A model generated the notes under the pieces. That model did not search any database. It worked only from the letters and a program-made list of their open reading frames with translations, and was not told the origin of the DNA. A DNA stretch of 45,208 bases from JBPOHE01 sp052035915 (GTDB taxonomy: Bacteria > Pseudomonadota > Gammaproteobacteria > Chromatiales > Chromatiaceae), in NCBI GenBank assembly GCA_052035915.1, contig JBPOHE010000103.1:1-45208 (forward strand), given 5' to 3'. This document shows positions 24,446-33,093 of this stretch, one piece after another (within the stretch, counting starts at the first letter, position 1; each line of letters opens with the position of its first letter). Both the position numbers and the translations under genes were made by a program.

Positions 24446-27400
24446 TCAGCCGCTCACCTTCATCTCGGGTTGGCTCGCAAAAACGGCCTCCACCTCGACA
24501 TACATCTTCTCGATCTCTTGCAGCAAGACCGCGCTCTCGGTCCCGGAAGACCCCGCACCCACCCGGGTTTCCAATTGGCGGCAGAGTTCGGCCAGCTTGT
24601 CGGCACCCAGATAGGAACAGGGCGTCTTCAAGCGGCGGGCCGCCTCGATCAGGGTCTGGTTATCCCCCTGCTGCTGGGCGGTGCGCATCTCGGCGAGGGC
24701 AATGGGGCTGATCGCCAGGAAGGACTGAATGAGCTTGCCCAACAAGCTGACCTCGCTGGAGCGCTCCAGGTTGCGCAATTGGCTTAGACGGTTGAGATCC
24801 ACCGGACCCTCCTGCTGGATCGGTGGCACCGCCGCCTTGGCCTTGGCCCCGGCCTCGGCCCTTGGCGGCGATGGCGGCTCGACCTTGGCTGGTTTTGTCG
24901 GCATGGAGAGAGCACCGCCGTCCTTGAGCCAGGGCGAGAGGGTCTTGGCCAAGGACTCCAGGGTAAATGGCTTGCTCAGATAGTCATCCATGCCGGCCTG
25001 GAGACAGCGCTCCCGATCCCCGACCAGGGCGTTCGCCGTCAAGGCGATGATGGGGCAAGGTTTCGCCCCCGGGACCTTCGCCTCGTTGGCCCGTATCTGG
25101 GCCGTGGCCGTGTAGCCGTCCATGATGGGCAGATTGCAGTCCATGAGGATGATGTCCAGAGCCTGGGAAGCCGCCGTATCGATCGCCTCCTGCCCACTTT
25201 CGACGGCGATGACCTCGAAACCGAGCACCCGGAGCATCTCCCGGGCGAGTTCGAGATTGACGGGATTGTCCTCGACCAACAACAGGCGTCGACCAACGCC
25301 CAGCCTTGTGCCGCTCACCCGAGGCGGCGTCCGCGGGGGAGCGGTGGTCATCTCGGACGGCCCTTTGGAGAGAGTACGCAAGAGATCGTATAACTCCCGG
25401 CGACGCGGGGGCTTGGTCAGCCGGGCCTGGAAGCCCTCGGGCCGACTCTCCTTCTCTCCCGGAAGCCTCGACCCTGAATCCAGGAGGACCAGGGGGGTGG
25501 CGGCGATACCAGGCTCCTTCTCCAGGGTCGTCGGGAGCAGGTTTCCATCCCGACGCAGGACGCGCTGATTGATCAACACGACGGCGAAGGCGTCCCCGGC
25601 GTCGGCGGCCTGGCGCAGCAGACCCAGGGCCTCCGCACTCTGGGCGGCGGTGGTGTAACGGACGCCCCAGGCCGCCAGGTGACAGGCGATGGCATCCCGG
25701 GCCGCCGGGTTGTCGTCCAGCAAGAGGACATGGAGTCCCTGAAGATCCGGCTTGGGCGGGAGGACACCGCCCTCCTGGGCCTTCAGCTTATGCATCCAAA
25801 GGGTGAAACGGAATATCGAACCCTTTCCCGGCGCGCTTTCGACCCGGATATCCGCCCCCATCAGGTCCGCCAACTGTTTGCAGATCGCCAACCCCAGCCC
25901 GGTACCCCCATAGTTGCGGGTGGTCGACTCATCGCCCTGGGCGAAGGATTCGAAGATACGGCCCTGCTTTTCGGGGGGGATGCCCACCCCGGTATCCCGT
26001 ACCTCGAAGCGGATGAGGGCGCGGTCTGCGTCGGATCGCAGGCAGTTCACCCGCACCTCAATCTCGCCAGCCTCGGTAAACTTGACGGCGTTACCCAAAA
26101 GATTGACCAGCACCTGTTGCAACCGTACCGGATCACCCCGCACTTGCTCGGGCAGCCCCTGATCCAGGCGAGCGATGAGTTCCAGTTGGCGTTCGGCGGC
26201 CCGATTGGCGAATAGGCCAATGACATCTTCCACCAGGAGGCCGAGGTCGAAGCCGACCTCCTCGAGTTGCAGCTTGCCGGCCTCGATCTTGGAGAAATCC
26301 AGGATATCGTTGATGATCGCCAGCAGGGACTCGCCGGAACGCCGGATATTGGCGGTCAAGCGACTCTGCCTGGGAGTGAGCTCCGTGGCCGCCAGCAACT
26401 CGGTCATCCCCAGCACCCCGTTCATGGGGGTACGGATCTCATGACTCATCCGGGCCAGAAAGCCGCTTTTGGCGTGATTGGCGGCCTCCGCCTCTTCCTT
26501 GGCCCGGATCAGGTCGATGATGGCCCGCTGGAGACCACGGTTGGCGCTATAGAGTTCGGCGGTGCGCTCGGCCACCCGCTGTTCCGACAGGAAGCTCGAC
26601 TCTATGGCCTGGCGGTTGGCCTCGTTGAGCAGCTCGGTCGCGGCATAGACCTGCTTTTCCTTTTCCTCGACCGCCCCGGCCATATCGTTGATGGCCCTGG
26701 CCAGAACGCCGAGTTCGCCAGCGGCGAAGGAACCGATGCGCCGATGACGCTCCCCGGAGGCGAGACGACGCACCACCTGGATCATCTCCTCGACTGGGCG
26801 GGAAAGTAGCCGGTCATCCCCCCGGCGGATGAACCAGACCAAGAAAACGGATGCGATCAGCAGTAGGGAGAAGATCAGGAGCTCCAGGCGACCGTCCCGC
26901 CGAGTCGACTCCTTTTCCTGCTGCATCCCCTGGCGGAAAGCGGCCTCCAACTCGTCCAAGGCCCTCAGCACCTGGTTGGAGAGAGAGCGACTCTCCTCAA
27001 TCAGGGTCCTGAGTTCCGCCCCGGCGGAATTGGATTCCAGACGCGCGGCATAAGCGCTCATCGCGGTTCGGAATCCGCCGAGTCCGGCCTCGGCCTCACC
27101 CAGGCGCCTCAGAAGAGGATCGGTAGCTGCCGTTTCCTCGCTCGCCGGCTTCTGTTTCAGGAGCCGATTCAATTCGCCAAGACGCTCCAGGGAGCCGTCG
27201 ATCGCAGCGATCGAGTCCTCGATCTTGATCGGTATTTTGGTCTCGGCCAGGCGCCGATACTGGCCGAAACCGGTCTCGGCGCCCTGAAACAAGCCGCGAC
27301 TCTCGGCCAGATAACCGGTGGCCGGGAGGTAAAAATCGCTGAGCCGATCCAGTCTCTGGGCCGTCTCGGTGGTGTTCAGGAAGACGATGAGCCACATGGC

Positions 27401-27457
27401 CAGAACCATGACGCCCAGGCCGATGGTGCCGAAACGCTGTGCCTGCTTGATATTCAT
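24446..27457 (-). CDS. Hybrid sensor histidine kinase with degenerate first receiver and degenerate HPt
   Basis: This 1003-aa kinase has two membrane helices (about 12-30 and 195-215), a periplasmic helical sensor between them and a HAMP region (about 215-275). The HisKA domain has the H-box MSHEIRTPMNGVLG. The ATPase motifs are LLGNAVKFTEAG, DTGVGIP and GGTGLGLAICK. Two receivers follow. The first has VVLINQRV, where Asn (25568-25570) replaces the usual phospho-accepting Asp. The second is canonical (LVEDNPVNLEL, DIILMDCNLPIMDGY). The C-terminal HPt-like domain reads EAARRLKTPCSYLGA, so the phospho-accepting His of the AHxLK motif is Arg (24635-24637). Start ATG 27457 follows AGGAG; an ATG at 27478 is less likely. 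Confidence 0.9.
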   Translation of the reverse strand: MNIKQAQRFGTIGLGVMVLAMWLIVFLNTTETAQRLDRLSDFYLPATGYLAESRGLFQGAETGFGQYRRLAETKIPIKIEDSIAAIDGSLERLGELNRLLKQKPASEETAATDPLLRRLGEAEAGLGGFRTAMSAYAARLESNSAGAELRTLIEESRSLSNQVLRALDELEAAFRQGMQQEKESTRRDGRLELLIFSLLLIASVFLVWFIRRGDDRLLSRPVEEMIQVVRRLASGERHRRIGSFAAGELGVLARAINDMAGAVEEKEKQVYAATELLNEANRQAIESSFLSEQRVAERTAELYSANRGLQRAIIDLIRAKEEAEAANHAKSGFLARMSHEIRTPMNGVLGMTELLAATELTPRQSRLTANIRRSGESLLAIINDILDFSKIEAGKLQLEEVGFDLGLLVEDVIGLFANRAAERQLELIARLDQGLPEQVRGDPVRLQQVLVNLLGNAVKFTEAGEIEVRVNCLRSDADRALIRFEVRDTGVGIPPEKQGRIFESFAQGDESTTRNYGGTGLGLAICKQLADLMGADIRVESAPGKGSIFRFTLWMHKLKAQEGGVLPPKPDLQGLHVLLLDDNPAARDAIACHLAAWGVRYTTAAQSAEALGLLRQAADAGDAFAVVLINQRVLRRDGNLLPTTLEKEPGIAATPLVLLDSGSRLPGEKESRPEGFQARLTKPPRRRELYDLLRTLSKGPSEMTTAPPRTPPRVSGTRLGVGRRLLLVEDNPVNLELAREMLRVLGFEVIAVESGQEAIDTAASQALDIILMDCNLPIMDGYTATAQIRANEAKVPGAKPCPIIALTANALVGDRERCLQAGMDDYLSKPFTLESLAKTLSPWLKDGGALSMPTKPAKVEPPSPPRAEAGAKAKAAVPPIQQEGPVDLNRLSQLRNLERSSEVSLLGKLIQSFLAISPIALAEMRTAQQQGDNQTLIEAARRLKTPCSYLGADKLAELCRQLETRVGAGSSGTESAVLLQEIEKMYVEVEAVFASQPEMKVSG

Positions 27458-27909
27458 CGATGCTCCTGCCTTACCCATGTCAAGACAAGGGTTAGTCCCC
27501 GATCCCGATCAACGCCTACCCTGGACGCTTGGTGGGCCATGCGGGCCAGGGTCGGCAAAGGGACCAGGCCGCTCCGCGACCAGCGCCCGGCGTCTGTGCT
27601 GATTGTTCTGTACATTGGAGTTTCCCTTTTGGGACAGAATCCTAGATCCATAGATCGGAACCCTAGCCGACCCAGGGCATTGTACCCAGAGCCCGGCGAA
27701 TCTGCCTACCCGGCAGAGAATTTCGCTGCGGTCTCAAAGCCTTCTTCTTTTCGGCGGAGACCCCGGGGCCCAGGGCTTGGAAGGGTGGACGGCTTGCCCG
27801 ACGCGCCCGAGAACCGCTAGCATGCCTCCCCGTCCCATCCGGACCCATCGCCATATCTCCTGAACGGGAGAACGGCCATCCTCATCACCACAGGGAGATA
27901 CCCATCGCC
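27458..27909. other. Divergent intergenic region
   Basis: The region between the leftward hybrid kinase and the rightward FKBP gene contains no recognisable gene. One small hairpin, TCTGCC TACCC GGCAGA, lies at 27701-27717. Promoters for both flanking genes are presumably here, but none is clear enough to place. Confidence 0.5.
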
Positions 27910-28620
27910 ATGACGAGTTCGACCAAGATCACCGGGGTGCTGCTGCTCAGCCTCTGGACCCCGGCCCTCATTGCCGCGGAGACGGCCCCGGCCTCCCAGC
28001 CCGCGAGCGAGACCTCGCTCAAGGACGAGACGGATAAGATCAACTACAGCCTTGGCTTCCAGTACGGGAGCGACCTCAGCCGACAAGGGGTGGAAGCGCG
28101 ACAGGACATCCTCATCCGCGGCCTCATGGACGCCATCTCGGGGGCCCAGCCCCAGATCTCCCAGGAACAGATGCGCAGCATCCTCCTCGACCTCAGGCGC
28201 AAGCTGGCGATGGAACAACAGGCCAAACGGGCGAAGGAACTCCAGCAACGCGCCGAGGAAGGACGGGCCTATCTGGCCGAGAACGCCAAGAAAGCCGGTG
28301 TCGTCAGCCTGCCGAGCGGGTTGCAATACAAAATCATCAAGGATGGAACGGGAAAATCCCCAGGTTCCCAGGACTCCGTCAGCGTCCACTACCGCGGGAC
28401 CCTGATCAACGGCACCGAATTCGACAGTTCCTATAAGCGCGAACAGCCCGCCAGCTTCCGCCTCGACGGCGTCATCAAAGGCTGGACGGAAGGCTTGCAA
28501 TTGATGAAGGAAGGGGCGCAGTGGCAGTTTTTCATCCCGCCTGAACTGGCCTATGGCGAGCGGGGCAACCTGGCGAATCAGACCCTGATCTTCGAGGTGG
28601 AATTGCTGAAGGTCAACTGA
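27910..28620 (+). CDS. FKBP-type peptidyl-prolyl isomerase, Mip/FkpA-like
   Basis: This 236-aa exported protein has a signal peptide (GVLLLSLWTPALIAAET), an N-terminal helical dimerisation domain (about 40-125, including the YSLGFQYG motif), a long connecting helix and a C-terminal FKBP domain. Landmarks are SVHYRGTLINGTEFDSSY, VIKGWTEGLQLM and IPPELAYGERG. It catalyses cis-trans isomerisation of proline bonds and chaperones folding in the periplasm. GGGAG precedes the ATG. It is monocistronic, followed by a strong hairpin. Confidence 0.92.
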   Translation: MTSSTKITGVLLLSLWTPALIAAETAPASQPASETSLKDETDKINYSLGFQYGSDLSRQGVEARQDILIRGLMDAISGAQPQISQEQMRSILLDLRRKLAMEQQAKRAKELQQRAEEGRAYLAENAKKAGVVSLPSGLQYKIIKDGTGKSPGSQDSVSVHYRGTLINGTEFDSSYKREQPASFRLDGVIKGWTEGLQLMKEGAQWQFFIPPELAYGERGNLANQTLIFEVELLKVN

Positions 28621-28625
28621 GGCAC

Positions 28626-28656
28626 GAGGGAAATCAGGGAAGCCTTGATTTCCCTC
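28626..28656. terminator. Hairpin between convergent genes
   Basis: GAGGGAAATCA and TGATTTCCCTC form a perfect 11-bp stem around GGGAAGCCT, five bases after the FKBP stop and before the convergent lytic transglycosylase. It is probably a bidirectional terminator, although T-runs are short on both sides. Confidence 0.6.
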
Positions 28657-28690
28657 GGTCTTATGGAAGGCCCGGGGTCATGGGGCCGGC

Positions 28691-29341
28691 TTACCTCTGT
28701 TCCCGGTAATAGGCCAGCACCCGGCGCACATAGGTCTGGGTCTCGGGATAGGGGGGGATGGTCCAGCCGTAATCGATCACCGTCTGCTCACCGGCATTGT
28801 AGGCCGCCAAGGCCAGTTCCAGCCGGTTGTCGAACATCGCCAACAGATCCCGCAGATATCTGGCCCCACCGCCCACATTCGCCACCGGATCCCGAGAATC
28901 ATCAACGCCGTAGCGTTTGGCGGTACCGGGCATCAACTGCATCAGGCCCACGGCGCCGGCCGGTGAGACCGCCTGGGGGTTGTAACCGGATTCGGCGCGG
29001 ACCACGGCATGCACCAGGGCCGGGTCCAATTTTTCCCGCTTGGCCACGGCATCGATGATGGGTGAATAACGCTGGCGACCGGCACTGGCCGGGGCGGAGG
29101 TGGCGGATACCAGATTGAGGCGCTCCGGGACGCTGCTCTCCTGCTTTTTCGGTGGAGTCGGGTAACCGAAGCGAAAGACCTTGAGCAGGGTATATTTCCC
29201 GCCTTGGGGACGGTCGGTCAGCAGGATCTGGCCCGCTGGGTCCTGATATTTGTAGATGTCAGCCCAAGAATTGGTACTTCCCAGCCAGCCCGGCAGAAAA
29301 CCGCAGAGAGAAAAAAAGGAGATTATTCTTTTTTTATGCAT
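28691..29341 (-). CDS. Exported lytic transglycosylase (DUF4124 + SLT domain)
   Basis: This 216-aa protein has a signal peptide. A short DUF4124-like segment (ADIYKYQDPAGQILLTDRP) is followed by a goose-type/SLT lysozyme-like domain. The catalytic Glu lies in VVRAESGYNPQA, followed by GAVGLMQLMPGTAKRYGV and AAYNAGE. Such enzymes cleave the MurNAc-GlcNAc bond of peptidoglycan, giving 1,6-anhydro ends, in the periplasm. It converges with the FKBP gene. Confidence 0.9.
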   Translation of the reverse strand: MHKKRIISFFSLCGFLPGWLGSTNSWADIYKYQDPAGQILLTDRPQGGKYTLLKVFRFGYPTPPKKQESSVPERLNLVSATSAPASAGRQRYSPIIDAVAKREKLDPALVHAVVRAESGYNPQAVSPAGAVGLMQLMPGTAKRYGVDDSRDPVANVGGGARYLRDLLAMFDNRLELALAAYNAGEQTVIDYGWTIPPYPETQTYVRRVLAYYREQR

Positions 29342-29563
29342 CTGCCTTGGTACCCAGATTCGGAACCCGACCGACCAACCAGGGTCGGGAATGACTGCGC
29401 GGTAACTCTACTTCAGTTTGAACAGATTGCAACCCCGCCTCCATGAACCACCACAAAAAATTCACCTGTTCCGAATAGATTCCTGGCTTCCGCGTAGCCG
29501 GACGCCGGTTCAGCATGAGCCACCGAGAGAAGACCCAATGAGGAAGGTCTATCCTCGCCAGCC

Positions 29564-29686
29564 CTTCCGGGCATCGACGAAAATGGCGAGTTTTCGTTCT
29601 TTTTTAGAGAATAATTCGTTAGATAATAGAGTTATTGTTCTCTAATAGAGAACAGAAAGCCGGGCCAAAAAGCCCAGGCCCGGAAG
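29564..29686 (-). repeat. 123-bp palindromic repeat family, copy D
   Basis: The ends are CTTCCGGGCAT and AGGCCCGGAAG. The hairpin at 29637-29653 is perfect (GTTCTC TAATA GAGAAC). The one at 29596-29612 reads GTTCTT TTTTA GAGAAT and pairs fully only if G-U pairs are allowed, as in RNA. The motif GAAAATGGC in the left arm shows that this copy is inverted relative to copies B, C, E and F. Confidence 0.9.
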
Positions 29687-30078
29687 CCGCCCAGCGACAT
29701 CCGGGTCGAAAGAGGCTGGTGTCGAGGCGCCAAACTGTACCCATCATCAACGCTGTTTGGCGTCCGGACAGGTGAATCCCTTAGCCAGCCACCCGAATAG
29801 GGCGGCTTGGTTGAAGAGCCGTTGACTCGGATCTTCAGGGAGGTAGGGGGAATCCAGATGCTTGAAACCCTCGCTCCAGACCACTCATCCCATCCCGCGA
29901 CGGGCGTTTGGGCACCCAACACCGATGCCGTCTGAACCATCCTGGTAAGAAACGCCCGAAGCAACTCCTTCACCCGATTCATGATCCTAGGGGTCTCGAT
30001 AACCAGAAAAACCAGATCCATCAGCTGATACAGGCCTGGACTCTTTACGGCTCGCCGTATCGAACGCTTTTTTTATTG

Positions 30079-30118
30079 CGTCAAGCCCATCTTGACGTTA
30101 ACTTCAAAAGTTTATTCT
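30079..30118 (+). promoter_or_regulatory. Promoter and dyad upstream of argD
   Basis: TTGACG (30092-30097) and TATTCT (30113-30118) could form a sigma-70 promoter, although the 15-base spacing is short. The -35 region overlaps the right arm of a perfect dyad, CGTCAAG CCCAT CTTGACG (30079-30097), which could be an operator. It does not resemble an ArgR box. Confidence 0.35.
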
Positions 30119-30140
30119 TTGTCGATGGGATGAGGACACC

Positions 30141-31331
30141 ATGTCGGACGCCTTGATGGCGACATACCGGCGCTTGCCGGTGACTTTCCAACGCGGCGAG
30201 GGGCCCTGGCTCTGGGACTCGGCGGGAAAAGCCTATCTGGATGCCGTCTCGGGCATCGCGGTCTGCGGGCTTGGTCACGCCCATCCGGCGGTGAGGGAGG
30301 CAATCTGCGCCCAAGCCGGCGAACTCGTCCACACCTCCAACCTCTACGGGATCGCCCAGCAGGAACTCCTGGCCCAGGATCTGACCCGCCTCTCGGGGAT
30401 GGAGCGGGTCTTCTTCGCCAACTCCGGGGCCGAGGCCAACGAGGCGGCCATCAAGCTGGCCCGCCTCTATGGGCATCGGCGCGGGGTGGAGAATCCCAGC
30501 CTCCTGGTGATGGAAGGCAGTTTCCATGGGCGTACCCTGGCCACCCTGACGGCCACGGGGAACAGGAAAATCCAGCAGGGATTCGAGCCCCTGGTACAAG
30601 GGTTTCTCCGCGTCCCTTATGGCGATGCCGAGGCGATACGCGCGGCGGGACGGGAGTCGAAGGACATCGTCGCCGTGCTGGTGGAACCGGCCCAGGGCGA
30701 GGGGGGCGTGAATATCCCGCCTGCCGACTATCTCAACGAGATTCGCACCATCTGTGACGAACACGGCTGGCTGATGATGCTCGACGAGATCCAGACCGGC
30801 ATGGGGCGGACCGGGCGGATGTTCGCCTGTCAACATAACGGCCTCCTCCCCGACGTCATGACCCTGGCCAAGGGACTGGGCAACGGCGTGCCCATCGGCG
30901 CCTGCCTGGCCCGGGGTGCGGCGGCGGAGGTCTTCGGTCCCGGCAACCATGGTTCGACCTTCGGCGGCAATCCCCTCGCCTGCCGGGCGGCCCGGGCGGT
31001 GATCGCTGTCCTCGAGACCGATCAGCTCCCGCAACGGGCCGCCGTCCTGGGGGAACGGATTCGCCTTCGGCTGCTCGCCGAGCTGGCCGCCTGTCCGGGT
31101 GTGGTGGCGGTGCGGGGTCTGGGTCTGATGATCGGCATCGAGCTGGATCGACCCTGCGCCGAGCTGGTGCTCCAGGGCCTGGAGCAAGGACTGCTCATCA
31201 ATGTCACCGCCGATAAGGTGATCCGCTTGCTGCCGCCTCTCATCCTCAGCGACGCCGAGGCGGATCGCATCGCCGAGGGGGTCGCCCGTCTCGTTAAGGA
31301 ATTTCTCGCCCAGGCTCCGCGAGGGGCATAA
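30141..31331 (+). CDS. argD: Acetylornithine aminotransferase
   Basis: This 396-aa class III PLP-dependent transaminase has FFANSGAEANEAAIKLAR near residue 95, MEGSFHGRTLATLTATG near residue 128, the PLP-contacting LMMLDEIQTGMGRTG and the Schiff-base lysine in TLAKGLGNG. It converts N-acetylglutamate semialdehyde to N-acetylornithine in arginine synthesis. It may also act on succinyl-diaminopimelate. The length and motifs are standard. argF starts 4 bp after its stop, so the two are surely co-transcribed. Confidence 0.93.
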   Translation: MSDALMATYRRLPVTFQRGEGPWLWDSAGKAYLDAVSGIAVCGLGHAHPAVREAICAQAGELVHTSNLYGIAQQELLAQDLTRLSGMERVFFANSGAEANEAAIKLARLYGHRRGVENPSLLVMEGSFHGRTLATLTATGNRKIQQGFEPLVQGFLRVPYGDAEAIRAAGRESKDIVAVLVEPAQGEGGVNIPPADYLNEIRTICDEHGWLMMLDEIQTGMGRTGRMFACQHNGLLPDVMTLAKGLGNGVPIGACLARGAAAEVFGPGNHGSTFGGNPLACRAARAVIAVLETDQLPQRAAVLGERIRLRLLAELAACPGVVAVRGLGLMIGIELDRPCAELVLQGLEQGLLINVTADKVIRLLPPLILSDAEADRIAEGVARLVKEFLAQAPRGA

Positions 31332-31335
31332 AGTC

Positions 31336-32262
31336 ATGACCATTCCGGCACAGCAACCCAGACATTTCCTCACCCTGCTCGATTTCAGCGCGGAGGAATT
31401 GCGCGCCCTGGTGCTCCGCGCCATCGAGCTGAAAACCAGACTCAAGCGAGGGGAGATCTACACTCCCCTGCGCAGCCGGACCCTGGGCATGATCTTCGAG
31501 AAATCCTCCACCCGCACCCGCGTCTCCTTCGAGGCCGGCATGGCGCAGTTCGGCGGCCAGGCTATCTTCCTCTCGCCTCGGGATACCCAGCTCGGTCGCG
31601 GCGAGCCCATCGAGGATAGCGCCCGGGTGTTGTCCCGCATGGTGGACGCCATCATGATCCGTACCTTCGCCCATACCACCCTGGAGCGCTTCGCCGCCCA
31701 TTCCCGGGTGCCGGTGATCAACGGCCTGACCGACAAGTGCCACCCCTTGCAACTCCTGGCGGACATGCAAACCTGGTACGAGCACCGGGGGGACATGCAG
31801 GGTAAGACCGCCTTATGGGTGGGGGATGGCAATAACATGTGTTACTCCTACATCGAGGCGGCGATGCGCTTCGATTTCCGCCTGCGCATCGCCTGCCCCG
31901 TGGGTTATGAGCCCGAGGCGGCTATCCTGGCGCAGGCCGGCGACCGTTGCCTGATCGTCCGTGACTGTCTGGAGGCGGCGGACGGCGTCGATCTGGTGGT
32001 GACCGATGTCTGGGCCAGCATGGGGCAGGAGCAGGAACAGACGCAGCGGAGGCGGGATTTCGCCGGTTATCAGGTCAACGAGGCGCTGATGGCCCGGGCC
32101 GCCCCGGAGGCGGTGTTCATGCATTGCCTGCCGGCCCATCGGGGCGAAGAGGTCAGCGCCGGGGTCATCGACCATCCCGACAGCTTGGTCTGGGATGAGG
32201 CGGAAAATCGTTTGCATTCCCAGAAGGCCCTACTGGAATTTTTCCTCCACCGGTCGGATTGA
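31336..32262 (+). CDS. argF: Ornithine carbamoyltransferase
   Basis: This 308-aa cytoplasmic enzyme makes citrulline from ornithine and carbamoyl phosphate. The carbamoyl-phosphate motif EKSSTRTRVSFEAGMAQFGG is at about residues 55-74. The ornithine-loop signature HCLPAHRGEEV is near residue 265, and the family motif HPLQLLADMQT is present. Its close downstream spacing to argD makes an arginine-synthesis pair. argH lies about 2.4 kb further on, on the opposite strand. Confidence 0.95.
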   Translation: MTIPAQQPRHFLTLLDFSAEELRALVLRAIELKTRLKRGEIYTPLRSRTLGMIFEKSSTRTRVSFEAGMAQFGGQAIFLSPRDTQLGRGEPIEDSARVLSRMVDAIMIRTFAHTTLERFAAHSRVPVINGLTDKCHPLQLLADMQTWYEHRGDMQGKTALWVGDGNNMCYSYIEAAMRFDFRLRIACPVGYEPEAAILAQAGDRCLIVRDCLEAADGVDLVVTDVWASMGQEQEQTQRRRDFAGYQVNEALMARAAPEAVFMHCLPAHRGEEVSAGVIDHPDSLVWDEAENRLHSQKALLEFFLHRSD

Positions 32263-32340
32263 GTCTTGAATGAGGCTACGCCGCCTTTTCACCCACCCAG
32301 GAACCACCCCCTGGGCGCGATTGATTCGGGGAAAAACAGG

Positions 32341-33045
32341 ATGAGAACGACCAGTAGGCCCATGATCATAAGGCTGTTACAAATATCTGGATTTCTACTT
32401 ATCTCCGTACTTATGGATTGGGCGGTAGCTGGAGAGACCCGATATATTACCGACCAGTTCAAAATCCCCTTGCGCACCGGCGACTCCGCCTCGCATCGCA
32501 TCCTCCGCATGCTGAAGAGCGGTACCCCGGTGGAGCTTCTGGACACCAACCCCGACACCGGCTATGCCAGAATACGCACCTCCGACGGCGCCATCGGCTT
32601 CGTCTTCGCCTATGAACTCATGAACGAGTCCAGCGCCCGCGACCGCATGAACGAAATCGACACCAAGCTGCAAAGCTCACAAACCGAGGCCGCCAAGCTG
32701 GCCGAACAGCTCAACAGCGTGCAGGGCAAATACCGCAAGCTCCAGGAAGACAACACCCACCTGCAGTCGGTGGCCGTGCGCCTGGAACAGGAGTTGGAAG
32801 GCATCAAACGCACCTCCGCCAGCGCGGTGCAGATCGCCAACGAGCGCAACGAACTCCGTAAAAGCCTCATCGCGCTTACCCGCCAGACCGAGGATCTCAA
32901 GCAGCAAAACCTGGATAAGGAAAGCGAAACCGCCCAACGCTGGTTTCTCATCGGCGGCGGCATGGTCCTGCTGGGTATCCTGCTGGGCCTGCTGCTGCCC
33001 CACCTGCGCTTCCAACGTCGTCGTAGTTCCTGGGGCTCCCTCTGA
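32341..33045 (+). CDS. SH3-domain, coiled-coil membrane protein (YgiM/TIGR04211-like)
   Basis: This 234-aa protein has a signal peptide and a bacterial SH3 segment (YITDQFKIPLRTGDS to GFVFAYELM, about 25-85). A long coiled coil follows (about 90-200, for example KLQSSQTEAAKLAEQLNSVQ). A single C-terminal membrane helix (FLIGGGMVLLGILLGLLLP) and a basic tail complete it. This architecture matches the YgiM/TIGR04211 group, an inner-membrane protein whose precise role is unknown. Start ATG 32341 is chosen for the signal peptide; ATG 32266 would add 25 residues and abut argF. Confidence 0.82.
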   Translation: MRTTSRPMIIRLLQISGFLLISVLMDWAVAGETRYITDQFKIPLRTGDSASHRILRMLKSGTPVELLDTNPDTGYARIRTSDGAIGFVFAYELMNESSARDRMNEIDTKLQSSQTEAAKLAEQLNSVQGKYRKLQEDNTHLQSVAVRLEQELEGIKRTSASAVQIANERNELRKSLIALTRQTEDLKQQNLDKESETAQRWFLIGGGMVLLGILLGLLLPHLRFQRRRSSWGSL

Positions 33046-33093
33046 ACCCGGTCGGAGGTGGAAGCGCGGATCTCCCGCCCACTGCCGAGCGGC

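Larger units (their letters stand above)
29342..30140. other. Large intergenic region with repeat copy D
   Basis: This 799-bp gap separates the leftward lytic transglycosylase from the rightward argD. It holds repeat copy D (29564-29686) and a dyad and promoter-like stretch just before argD. A 129-aa open frame on the minus strand (29632-30021) ends inside the repeat, has no recognisable domain, and is probably not a gene. Confidence 0.55.

Noticed and set aside
29632..30021. 129-aa open frame on the minus strand in the argD upstream gap
   Set aside because: Its C-terminus (GFLFSIREQ) is translated repeat sequence and the rest has no recognisable pattern. No good ribosome site was seen.
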